In this document: piece after piece, positions 1 through 5,634 of the stretch
Layout of the letters: each line of letters starts with the position of its first letter
Numbering within the stretch: position 1 is the stretch's first letter
Assembly (NCBI GenBank): GCA_018400215.1
Contig: JAGYNF010000038.1
Span: forward strand, 1 to 10,778
Direction: 5' to 3'
DNA: 10,778 bases
DNA from: Cyanobium sp. M55B138
GTDB lineage: Bacteria; Cyanobacteriota; Cyanobacteriia; PCC-6307; Cyanobiaceae
Program-made: the position numbers and the translations under genes
Notes under the pieces: generated by a model
Told to the model about the DNA's origin: nothing
The model's database searches: none
Seen by the model: only the letters and a program-made list of their open reading frames with translations

Positions 1-1
1 C

Positions 2-340
2 ATGGAGTCTGTTTCGTTGTCTCTGGCCGCTGGTGTGCCGTTGCAGGCCTACCTGGTGCTGGCGGCCCTGCTGTTCTGCACCGGCGTGTGGGGCCTGATC
101 AACAGCCGCAATGCGGTGCGGGTGTTGATGTGCATTGAGCTGATGCTCAATGGCGTGAACATCAACCTGATGGCCTTCTCCAGCTACCTCGATGGCCAGC
201 TGATCCGGGGCCAGGTGTTCGCCATTTTCGTGATCACCGTGGCGGCCGCTGAGGCGGCGGTGGGGCTGGCGATCCTGCTTTCCCTCTATCGCAACCGCGA
301 CACGGTCGATATGGAACGCTTCAACCTGCTGCGCTGGTAG
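2..340 (+). CDS. ndhE: NAD(P)H-quinone oxidoreductase subunit 4L (NdhE / NuoK family)
   Basis: NdhE is a small proton-channel subunit in the membrane arm of NDH-1, the thylakoid complex that passes electrons from ferredoxin to plastoquinone in respiration and cyclic electron flow. The 112-residue product has three hydrophobic segments (about 15-33, 40-60 and 70-95). It carries the family core around [18 protein letters not shown] (residues 36-53), whose glutamate lies within the second helix, and a [20 protein letters not shown] stretch (70-89) with the second membrane glutamate. The ending [15 protein letters not shown] is typical of cyanobacterial NdhE. The ATG is at base 2, so the ribosome-binding site and any earlier start lie outside the window; homologues I recall are about 10 residues shorter. 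The gene usually ends an ndhA-I-G-E cluster, so the missing genes are probably just upstream. The NAD kinase gene begins 9 bp after the stop. The family is certain; the exact start is not. Confidence 0.93.
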   Translation: MESVSLSLAAGVPLQAYLVLAALLFCTGVWGLINSRNAVRVLMCIELMLNGVNINLMAFSSYLDGQLIRGQVFAIFVITVAAAEAAVGLAILLSLYRNRDTVDMERFNLLRW

Positions 341-349
341 CCGTTCGCC

Positions 350-1324
350 ATGCGCCTGGAGCGGGTCTGGCTGATTGCACGCGCCGGCAGTCAGGCGGCC
401 CAGCGGCAGGCCCGTCGCTGCGCCGCCGACCTGCGCGATCAGGGTGTGCATGTGGTCACCGCCATCAGTGGCCTGGCCCGCGACCCTTACCCAGGCCTGT
501 TGGCCAGTGAGGCCCACCTGCCCGATCTGGCCCTGGTGCTGGGGGGAGACGGCACGGTGCTGGGGGCGGCGCGCCATCTGGCCCCCCTGGATGTGCCGCT
601 GCTCTCCTTCAATGTGGGTGGCCACCTCGGCTTCCTCACCCACGATCGCCGGCTGCTGCGGCTGGCCTCCGAGTCGCCCCCGGCGGAGCAGGCCGAGGCT
701 GCCACGGCAGAGGCAGGCGGCTCCTCTGGCCTCTGGCAGCGCCTGCGGGACGATCGCTTTGCCCTCGAGCAGCGGATGATGCTGGAGGCCAGGATCGACC
801 GGGGCGATGGCGTGGAGGATCCGGGGGTGGCGGGGCCGCACCTGGCCCTCAACGACTTCTATTTCCGGCCTGGCCTCGATGAGCTCTCCTCCACCTGTGT
901 GCTGGAGCTGGAGATTGATGGGGAGGTTGTGGATCAATACCGAGGCGATGGCCTGATCGTGGCCACCCCCACGGGATCCACGGGGTATGCCATGGCGGCC
1001 GGTGGCCCCATCCTGCATCCGGGCCTGGAGGGAATTGTCGTCAACCCGATCTGCCCGATGAGCCTGTCCAGCCGTGCGGTGGTGGTGCCGCCGCGGGCCC
1101 AGCTGTCGGTGTGGCCCCTCGGTGAGTCGAGCAGGCGGCTGCGCCTCTGGCAGGACGGCGTGCAGGCCACCACCCTGGAGCCGGGCGACCGGGCCCTGGT
1201 GCAGCGCAGCCAGCACGGGGCCCTGCTGATCACGTTGGAGCAGAGCCCCTCCTACTACCGCACCCTCACCCACAAGCTCCACTGGGCCGGCAGCCTGATT
1301 GCGGCCGAACCGTCGCACAATTAG
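350..1324 (+). CDS. nadK: NAD(+) kinase
   Basis: This cytoplasmic enzyme phosphorylates NAD to NADP, the electron acceptor of photosynthesis. The 324-residue product has the diagnostic GGDGT loop (residues 65-69) in [16 protein letters not shown] and a GHLGFL segment (91-96). It also has ALND (166-169, the usual NE/ND pair) and the glycine-rich [20 protein letters not shown] (199-218), followed by [16 protein letters not shown] (233-248). Length is near the usual 290-310. The surplus is mainly an Ala/Glu/Gly-rich stretch at about residues 106-127 between the two subdomains, which looks like a surface insertion. Cyanobacteria commonly carry two NAD kinase paralogues, and I cannot say which clade this is. 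The ATG follows ndhE after 9 bp with no strong Shine-Dalgarno sequence, so translation may be coupled to ndhE. The CYTH gene follows 18 bp after the stop. The function is well supported by motifs. Confidence 0.94.
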   Translation: MRLERVWLIARAGSQAAQRQARRCAADLRDQGVHVVTAISGLARDPYPGLLASEAHLPDLALVLGGDGTVLGAARHLAPLDVPLLSFNVGGHLGFLTHDRRLLRLASESPPAEQAEAATAEAGGSSGLWQRLRDDRFALEQRMMLEARIDRGDGVEDPGVAGPHLALNDFYFRPGLDELSSTCVLELEIDGEVVDQYRGDGLIVATPTGSTGYAMAAGGPILHPGLEGIVVNPICPMSLSSRAVVVPPRAQLSVWPLGESSRRLRLWQDGVQATTLEPGDRALVQRSQHGALLITLEQSPSYYRTLTHKLHWAGSLIAAEPSHN

Positions 1325-1342
1325 GTAGCGGCGCCGGGGCGC

Positions 1343-1924
1343 GTGGGTCTGGAGATTGAACGCCGTTTTCTGGTGGCCGGCCCGCTCTGGCGCCGCCATG
1401 TGGCCTGGCAGCGCCGGCTGCAGCAGGGCTATCTGGTGGGTGGATCAGATGGCCTCACCCTGCGGGTTCGGCTGAGCGGCACGGTGGAGCACGGCCAGGA
1501 AGCCTGGCTCACCCTCAAGGCACCACCGGCCACGGCCTGCAGCGGTCCCGATGGCCTGGTGCGGCAGGAGTTCGAGTACGCCATCCCCCTCGCCGACGCC
1601 GAGGCCCTGCTCGCCCTCGCCCCCCATCAGCTCAGCAAGTGGCGCTATGGCCTGGCCCTGCCCGGCGGCGACTGGGTGGTCGATGTCTTTGAGGGGGGCA
1701 ACCAGCCCCTGGTGGTGGCCGAGGTGGAGCTCGACGCTGTGGACCAGGCGCTTGCGCTGCCCGACTGGTGCGTGCTGGAACTCACCGGCCGGCACCAGCT
1801 CAGCAATGCCGCCCTGGCCCGCACGCCCTTCAGCAGCTGGCCAGAGTCGCAACGGGATCCCCTATTGCGGGCCCTGCAAGCCGATGGCCAGAGGGGGGCT
1901 GGGCTGGGGCCGGCCGACCCCTAG
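1343..1924 (+). CDS. CYTH domain protein (triphosphate tunnel metalloenzyme fold)
   Basis: Proteins of this fold hydrolyse or cyclise triphosphates (inorganic triphosphate, thiamine triphosphate, ATP) inside an eight-stranded tunnel lined by charged side chains. The exact substrate cannot be told here. The 193-residue product starts EIERRFLV, which matches the N-terminal ExExK signature with Arg at residue 8 instead of Lys. Further tunnel residues are visible: RVR (41-43), LTLK (56-59), EFEY (76-79), KWR (99-101), VVD (112-114) and AEVEL (126-130). The start is GTG at 1343; the ExExK motif would be lost with any later start. A short GC hairpin (1331-1342) abuts the start codon and no clear ribosome-binding site is visible. 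The gene probably belongs to the ndhE-nadK transcription unit. Its last codons and stop overlap a candidate promoter for the next small gene. Confidence 0.87.
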   Translation: MGLEIERRFLVAGPLWRRHVAWQRRLQQGYLVGGSDGLTLRVRLSGTVEHGQEAWLTLKAPPATACSGPDGLVRQEFEYAIPLADAEALLALAPHQLSKWRYGLALPGGDWVVDVFEGGNQPLVVAEVELDAVDQALALPDWCVLELTGRHQLSNAALARTPFSSWPESQRDPLLRALQADGQRGAGLGPADP

Positions 1925-1927
1925 GAT
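1922..1927 (+). promoter_or_regulatory. Candidate -10 box (TAGGAT) for the small downstream gene
   Basis: TAGGAT fits the cyanobacterial TAnnnT -10 pattern and begins with the stop codon of the CYTH gene. It is followed by the most AT-rich stretch nearby (about 1925-1943), including AAATC-GAAA-GATTT, which could form a small GNRA-capped hairpin. A transcript from here would begin near 1934 and reach the TTG at 1965 with a leader of about 30 nt. No -35 hexamer is evident. Support is by pattern only. Confidence 0.3.
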
Positions 1928-1943
1928 CAAATCGAAAGATTTT

Positions 1944-1957
1944 CAGCAGATCTGCTG
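1944..1957. repeat. 14-bp perfect palindrome CAGCAGATCTGCTG
   Basis: The sequence reads the same on both strands over all 14 bases. It lies between the candidate -10 at 1922 and the TTG at 1965, so it could be an operator or form an RNA hairpin just ahead of the start. Its central 10 bases GCAGATCTGC recur as a palindrome at the rbcR start (10417-10426). Confidence 0.6.
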
Positions 1958-1964
1958 CACCGCC

Positions 1965-2141
1965 TTGATCGGTCTCTACGACAGCCAGGGAGTCCTGCGT
2001 TTCACCGGCCGAGACAGGGCCGACTGCCTGGCCTATGCCGAGCTCTTTGGCCTCGGCCAGGACGCCTACAGCCTCATCTCCCTGGCCTGGATGGCCGTTG
2101 ATAGCGCAGAGCTGCAGCTGGCGGGAGCTGAAGTCAGCTGA
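1965..2141 (+). CDS. Small hypothetical protein (about 58 aa)
   Basis: I do not recognise a named family. The frame from 1965 to the TGA at 2139-2141 encodes IGLYDSQGVLRFTGRDRADC (residues 2-21) followed by an amphipathic LAYAELFGL helix. The pattern suggests a beta hairpin and one helix, and seems familiar from short unnamed picocyanobacterial proteins. Third codon positions are almost all G or C, like the neighbours, and the frame fills a region otherwise without a gene. The start is unsettled: TTG at 1965 is the only standard start after the candidate promoter. ATG at 1884 would give 85 residues but overlaps the CYTH gene by 41 bp and adds a low-complexity N-terminus. ATC at 1950 is a remote option. 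No clear ribosome-binding site is seen. The 3' end overlaps the convergent pedR-like gene by 8 bp. There is no signal peptide or membrane helix. Confidence 0.55.
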   Translation: MIGLYDSQGVLRFTGRDRADCLAYAELFGLGQDAYSLISLAWMAVDSAELQLAGAEVS

Positions 2142-2442
2142 GTTTGGCCTCGCCCTGGCGCTCTGGAGCGTCGAGGGAGCAGCAGTTGAATCCGTCCCGG
2201 CAGATCTTGCCGTTGTCCATGGCCCAATTCAGCAGGGCCACCCGATTCTTGGCGCCGGTTTTGGTGAAGATGTTGCTCACGTGGTTGTCCACAGTGCGCT
2301 TGCTGATGGTGAGCGTGCCGGCGATTTCCTGATTGGTGAGCCCCTTGGCCACCAGGGCGATGATCTCCAGCTCCCGCTCGGAAAGATCCCGGTCCCGCAT
2401 CGGGTTGAGTGTCGGCTGGGGGGACCGCTGCTCCTGGTTCAT
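2134..2442 (-). CDS. pedR: Small LuxR-type regulator, PedR-like
   Basis: The 102-residue protein is little more than a LuxR/GerE helix-turn-helix domain (residues about 18-75): LSERELEIIALVAKGLTNQE (20-39), then ISKRTVDNHVSNIFTKTGAK (46-65), the recognition-helix part. No receiver or ligand domain precedes it. The C-terminal tail NWAMDNGKICRDGFNCCSL (72-90) has cysteines at 81, 87 and 88. This matches PedR (Synechocystis Ssl0564), a small redox-responsive LuxR protein that works with thioredoxin in photosynthesis-dependent gene regulation; one tail cysteine forms its intermolecular disulfide. The start chosen is ATG at 2442, preceded by GGAGAG and a candidate -10. ATG at 2400 would remove 14 weakly conserved residues. 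The gene is divergent from metF (50-bp spacer) and convergent with the small upstream gene. The PedR assignment rests on remembered similarity; the LuxR class is clear. Confidence 0.85.
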   Translation of the reverse strand: MNQEQRSPQPTLNPMRDRDLSERELEIIALVAKGLTNQEIAGTLTISKRTVDNHVSNIFTKTGAKNRVALLNWAMDNGKICRDGFNCCSLDAPERQGEAKLS

Positions 2443-2479
2443 GCCTGCCGCGCTCTCCGGAACACCACTCTAGGCAGGC
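2443..2479. repeat. 7-bp inverted repeat GCCTGCC...GGCAGGC in the pedR-metF divergent region
   Basis: The left arm GCCTGCC (2443-2449) touches the pedR start codon. The right arm GGCAGGC (2473-2479) touches the candidate pedR -10 box (2467-2472). The arms are 23 bp apart and 30 bp centre to centre, close to three helical turns. The placement would suit an operator, but short dyads are common in GC-rich DNA. Confidence 0.35.
2467..2472 (-). promoter_or_regulatory. Candidate -10 box (TAGAGT) for the pedR-like gene
   Basis: On the minus strand the sequence reads CCTAGAGTG. A start about 7 nt downstream (near 2460) gives a leader of about 18 nt that includes GGAGAG ahead of the ATG at 2442. The same CCTAGAGT octamer lies upstream of cugP, and CCTAGAGT also precedes rbcR. 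No -35 element is seen. Confidence 0.4.
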
Positions 2480-2492
2480 TGCAGACCGATGC

Positions 2493-3446
2493 ATGATGGG
2501 TCAGCGCATGAGGGATGGCTTGCTGCTCCAACAGGCCCTGGCCAGTGGCCATACCGCCATCACCGCCGAGGTCACGCCACCCCGGGGGGGGGATCCGGCC
2601 CGCACGCTGGAGGCAGCCCGGGCCCTGCGCGGCTGGGTGCACGCCATCAACGTGACCGATGGCAGCCGTGCGGTGATGCGCATGAGCAGCTTGGCGGTCT
2701 GCAAGCTGCTGTGGGATGAGGGGCTCGAGCCCGTGTGGCAACTCGCCTGCCGCGACCGCAACCGCATCGCCCTGCAGGCCGATCTGCTGGGGGCCCACGC
2801 CCTGGGCCTGCGCAATGTGCTCTGCCTCACCGGTGATCCGGTGCGGGCGGGGGATCAGCCCGATGCCCGGGCGGTGAACGAGCTGGAGTCGGTGCGGCTG
2901 TTGCAGATGGTGCGCGAGCTCAACCAGGGGCGGGATCCGGTGAAGGGGGATCTGCCCGATGGGGGCACCGCCCTGTTTGCGGGGGCGGCTGCCGATCCCC
3001 AATCGCCCAGCTGGAGTGGTTTGCGCTCCCGGGTGCGGCGCAAACAGGCCGCGGGGGCCCGGTTTCTCCAAACCCAGATGGTCAGCGATGCCGAGGCCCT
3101 GCGCCGGTTCGTCGGCGAGATTGCCGCGCCGTTGGATCTGCCGGTGCTGGCGGGGGTGTTTCTATTGAAATCAGCGAAAAATGCTCTTTTCATCAACCGG
3201 GTGGTGCCCGGCGCCAATATTCCCCAAGGGTTGATTGATCGCCTCGCGGTAGCGGCCGATCCCGCTGCCGAAGGGGTGGCCATCGCCGCCGAGCAGGTGG
3301 CCTGTTATGCCCAGATTGCCCAGGGGATCCATCTGATGGCCATCAAGGCTGAAGATCGCATCCCTTTGATTTTGGAGCGGGCTGGTCTGCGGGCTGAGCT
3401 GCCCGATCCAGCGCCTGCCCAGGCGGTGCTCAGCTCGGTTGGCTGA
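2493..3446 (+). CDS. metF: Methylenetetrahydrofolate reductase family protein
   Basis: The family reduces 5,10-methylene- to 5-methyl-tetrahydrofolate, the methyl donor for methionine synthesis, in a TIM barrel. From ATG 2493 the product has 317 residues. Family marks are TAEVTPPRGGDP (24-35; Glu26 corresponds to the E. coli catalytic Glu28), HAINVTDGS (50-58), and ACRDRNRIALQADLLGAHAL (85-104). LCLTGDPVRAGDQPDA (110-125) places Asp115 near E. coli Asp120. RRKQAAGARFLQTQ (182-195) and FLLKSAKNALFINRVVPG (223-240) complete the set. The start could also be ATG 2496 or ATG 2508 (MRDGLLLQQAL), which best fits the N-terminus of homologues I recall; no ribosome-binding site decides it. Extending to 2409 would run into pedR and adds non-conserved sequence. 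The last 17 bp overlap the convergent cugP. This is a cyanobacterial-type member, and its cofactor use is not shown by the sequence. Confidence 0.88.
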   Translation: MMGQRMRDGLLLQQALASGHTAITAEVTPPRGGDPARTLEAARALRGWVHAINVTDGSRAVMRMSSLAVCKLLWDEGLEPVWQLACRDRNRIALQADLLGAHALGLRNVLCLTGDPVRAGDQPDARAVNELESVRLLQMVRELNQGRDPVKGDLPDGGTALFAGAAADPQSPSWSGLRSRVRRKQAAGARFLQTQMVSDAEALRRFVGEIAAPLDLPVLAGVFLLKSAKNALFINRVVPGANIPQGLIDRLAVAADPAAEGVAIAAEQVACYAQIAQGIHLMAIKAEDRIPLILERAGLRAELPDPAPAQAVLSSVG

Positions 3447-4611
3447 GGGCGAGATCGCTGCCGAGCAGCTCAGCCAGGGCTTTCTGCTGGGGTGAGGGCT
3501 CCACCAGATCCTGCCGCCGGGCATCGGTGATCAACCAGTCGAGGGCGGCTTCCTGCAGGTCGAGGTGGTCGCCGTTGCGGTCGACGCAATAACGACCAAA
3601 CACCAGCTTCTCCACCAGTCGAACACCAGGCCCGATGCGGGAGTAGTCAAAGATGATGGAGTTGTCGATGGTGGCGTTTTCGCAGATATGGCAACTCGGG
3701 CCAATCATGGCGGGGCCAATAATGGTGGCGCCATCTTCAATCTTGGTCATGCCGCCCACGTAAACTGGGCCCGTCACGTTGATGTTGTCCCAATTGGCGG
3801 CCACATTGAGGCCTGTATAGATCCCGGGGCGAACCTCCTTGCCGGGAATCTGAACCTGACGCACATGGCCCTGCAGCACGCTGCGAATCGCCTGCCAGTA
3901 GTCGGGAACCTTGCCAATATCCACCCATTCGAACTCCATGGGCAAGGCGAAGAAGGGTGCCCCCGCTTGCACCAGCTTGGGGAACAGGTCGGAGCCGATA
4001 TCGAAGGGAACCCCGCTGGGCACATAATCGAGAACTTCCGGCTCAAAGATATAGATACCGGTGTTGATCATGTCGCTGGCGGCATCGGCGACATTCGGTT
4101 TTTCCTGGAAGGAGAGCACCCGGCCATCGTCATCGGTGACGACCACGCCGTAGCTGCTCACCAGATCCTTGGGAACGCGCTTGGTGATCAGGCTGGCCAT
4201 GGCGCCCTTCTGACGGTGCCGTCGCACGGCCTCGCTGAGGTCCAGGTCGATCAGCGCATCGCCGCACAACACCACGAAGGTATCGTCAAAGAAGGATTGG
4301 AAATTCTGGATCTTCTTGAGTCCGCCGGCCGAGCCGAGCGCATCGCCGATCAGCTCGCCATCCTCAATGCGACCCTCAAAGCTGTAGGCAATTTCCACGC
4401 CGAAGCGCTGGCCGTCACGGAAGTAGTTCTCAATCTCCTCGGCGAGGTGGGAGACGTTCACCATGATTTCGGTGAAGCCGTGCTCCCGCAATAACTCCAA
4501 CAGAAACTCCATCACGGGCTTCTGCAGAATCGGGATCATCGGTTTGGGGATGGTGTGCGTGATCGGCCGCACCCGGGTTCCCTTGCCGGCGGCCAGGATC
4601 ATCGCTTTCAT
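3430..4611 (-). CDS. cugP: UTP-glucose-1-phosphate uridylyltransferase, CugP type
   Basis: CugP makes UDP-glucose from UTP and glucose-1-phosphate for glucolipids, polysaccharides and sucrose; it is the non-GalU enzyme of cyanobacteria (Slr0207 in Synechocystis). The 393-residue product begins MKAMILAAGKGTRVRPITHT, the nucleotidyltransferase loop GxGTRxRP, followed by PKPMIPILQKP (22-32). It has LGSAGGL (92-98), LCGDALIDLDL (115-125, metal-binding Asp), FQEKPN (168-173), NTGIYIF (183-189) and EWVDIGKVPDYWQAI (228-242). A C-terminal left-handed beta-helix region (about 265-345) has repeats such as GPVYVGGMTKIEDGATIIGP (281-300). Length and sequence match CugP better than GalU or mannose-1-phosphate guanylyltransferase, though the nucleotide specificity is inferred. 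The ATG at 4611 was chosen because the catalytic loop starts there; the frame upstream is scpA in another frame. It follows scpA by 44 bp and has its own candidate -10. Confidence 0.85.
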   Translation of the reverse strand: MKAMILAAGKGTRVRPITHTIPKPMIPILQKPVMEFLLELLREHGFTEIMVNVSHLAEEIENYFRDGQRFGVEIAYSFEGRIEDGELIGDALGSAGGLKKIQNFQSFFDDTFVVLCGDALIDLDLSEAVRRHRQKGAMASLITKRVPKDLVSSYGVVVTDDDGRVLSFQEKPNVADAASDMINTGIYIFEPEVLDYVPSGVPFDIGSDLFPKLVQAGAPFFALPMEFEWVDIGKVPDYWQAIRSVLQGHVRQVQIPGKEVRPGIYTGLNVAANWDNINVTGPVYVGGMTKIEDGATIIGPAMIGPSCHICENATIDNSIIFDYSRIGPGVRLVEKLVFGRYCVDRNGDHLDLQEAALDWLITDARRQDLVEPSPQQKALAELLGSDLALSQPS

Positions 4612-4640
4612 CGACGCTCGCTCAGATCGTCCAGTGAGCC

Positions 4641-4646
4641 ACTCTA
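4641..4646 (-). promoter_or_regulatory. Candidate -10 box (TAGAGT) for cugP
   Basis: In the 44-bp spacer after scpA the minus strand reads GGCCTAGAGTGG. Transcription would begin near 4634, giving a leader of about 23 nt with a weak GAGCGAG purine stretch before the ATG at 4611. This suggests cugP can be expressed apart from ndhD-scpA. No -35 is seen. Confidence 0.4.
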
Positions 4647-4655
4647 GGCCGGTTC

Positions 4656-5603
4656 TCAGGCGGCGAGCTCCTGCGCGGCCGGCGAAGCAGCTGCCCCAGC
4701 TGGGGGCAGGAGCTGGGGCAGCCCGTGCTGATGGGCGTTGGCCCCTGGGCTGGCCAGGCACCTGAGGGTGAGGGGCCCGAACAGGCCCCCCTCCTGCTCC
4801 AGTTCGAGCTTGCCCTGGTGGCAGAGGAACAGCAGGGCCCAGAACACCCCCACCCGGTCGCAGTCCAGTTCGTGGCCGTTGCCTGCCCCCTGCACCGCGT
4901 CGCTCCAGGTTGTGACGAGGGCGTCGAAGGGCACCCAGCCGCTGGCGGCGGGCCAGTCCCGCAGGAACTGGCTCAGGGCGGCGGTGGTTTCGGGCAGCTT
5001 CTCGCGGTGGGCGAGGTTGGCCACCTGTTCGATCGCGGCCCGCTCACTGAAGCGGCGGGGCCGTTGGCGCTGCCGGCCCTGGCGGTCGTCATGCTCGAGG
5101 CGCTCGGCGATGTCCTCGAGCTGGCGGATCAGCTCCCCCAGGGTCACGGGCCGCTGCAGCGGCGGCGGTGCCACGGGCCGCCGCCAGAGGTGCCGCTCCG
5201 GACGCCTCGGCAGGGCCAGCGCCGGGGTTGCCCCCCAACTGGGGTCGTCCGCCTCCGGATCAAAGCCGAGGGCGTCCTCCAGCAGGGGGGGCGGCGGCAG
5301 CATGCTGGCCTCCAGCAGCTCTGCCTTCAGGCTCACCAGCACCGATGCCGCCAGGAAGGCCTCACTGGTTTCGGCCAGGTCCTGCTCGTAGCTCCCCCCC
5401 ACGGCAGCCGCCAGCCGGGGCACGGTGATCCGCTGGTGCAGCTGGTCGAGGAATCCGTCGACCACCGCAATCACATCCACATCCCAGGGGTCCAGGTCAC
5501 CCCGCTCGGCCGCATCCTGCAGCAGGCGAATCGCGAGCCTGGCGCCGCCTTCGGTCACGGGCTGGTCACAGAGCAGAGGATGGGTGGGAGGTCCAGCGGT
5601 CAA
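4656..5603 (-). CDS. scpA: ScpA family kleisin (segregation and condensation protein A)
   Basis: ScpA bridges the heads of the SMC dimer and binds ScpB in the bacterial condensin that organises and segregates the chromosome. The 315-residue product has the kleisin N-terminal helices, EGGARLAIRLLQDAAERGDL (18-37) followed by DPWDVDVIAVVDGFLDQL. It also has a FLAASVLVSLKAELLEASMLPP segment (83-104) and a C-terminal winged-helix part, FDALV...CDRVGVFWALLFLCHQGKLELEQ (226-270). It exceeds the usual 240-260 residues because of a Pro/Arg-rich middle (about 103-185) and an Ala/Pro-rich tail after residue 283. The start is uncertain. TTG at 5603 gives the full length; GTG at 5558 gives MTEGGARLAIRLL and keeps all conserved sequence. 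Neither has a good ribosome-binding site. It lies 31 bp after ndhD and is probably read with it. scpB is not in the window. Confidence 0.85.
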   Translation of the reverse strand: MTAGPPTHPLLCDQPVTEGGARLAIRLLQDAAERGDLDPWDVDVIAVVDGFLDQLHQRITVPRLAAAVGGSYEQDLAETSEAFLAASVLVSLKAELLEASMLPPPPLLEDALGFDPEADDPSWGATPALALPRRPERHLWRRPVAPPPLQRPVTLGELIRQLEDIAERLEHDDRQGRQRQRPRRFSERAAIEQVANLAHREKLPETTAALSQFLRDWPAASGWVPFDALVTTWSDAVQGAGNGHELDCDRVGVFWALLFLCHQGKLELEQEGGLFGPLTLRCLASPGANAHQHGLPQLLPPAGAAASPAAQELAA

Positions 5604-5634
5604 GCTACCGGTGCCTGCCGGGCGGCACCAGCCC

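Noticed and set aside
1331..1342. GCGCC-GG-GGCGC dyad before the CYTH GTG as a regulatory hairpin
   Set aside because: Only four pairs can form with a real loop, and such dyads are expected often at this GC content.
1929..1942. AAATC-GAAA-GATTT hairpin after the CYTH stop as an intrinsic terminator
   Set aside because: The 5-bp stem is AT-rich and the following T-run is only about four bases; it lies downstream of a likely -10, so it is at best a leader hairpin.
2409..2492. N-terminal extension of the metF frame back to 2409
   Set aside because: It overlaps the pedR start on the other strand and adds 28 residues unlike any MetF N-terminus; ATG 2493-2508 fits the family.
3565..4494. 309-codon open frame on the + strand opposite cugP
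   Set aside because: It is antisense to a clearly conserved nucleotidyltransferase, and its composition is explained by the reverse complement of cugP codons.
4612..4761. Upstream extension of the cugP frame to 4761
   Set aside because: The extra 50 residues are low-complexity and read across scpA in another frame; the catalytic loop begins right at ATG 4611.
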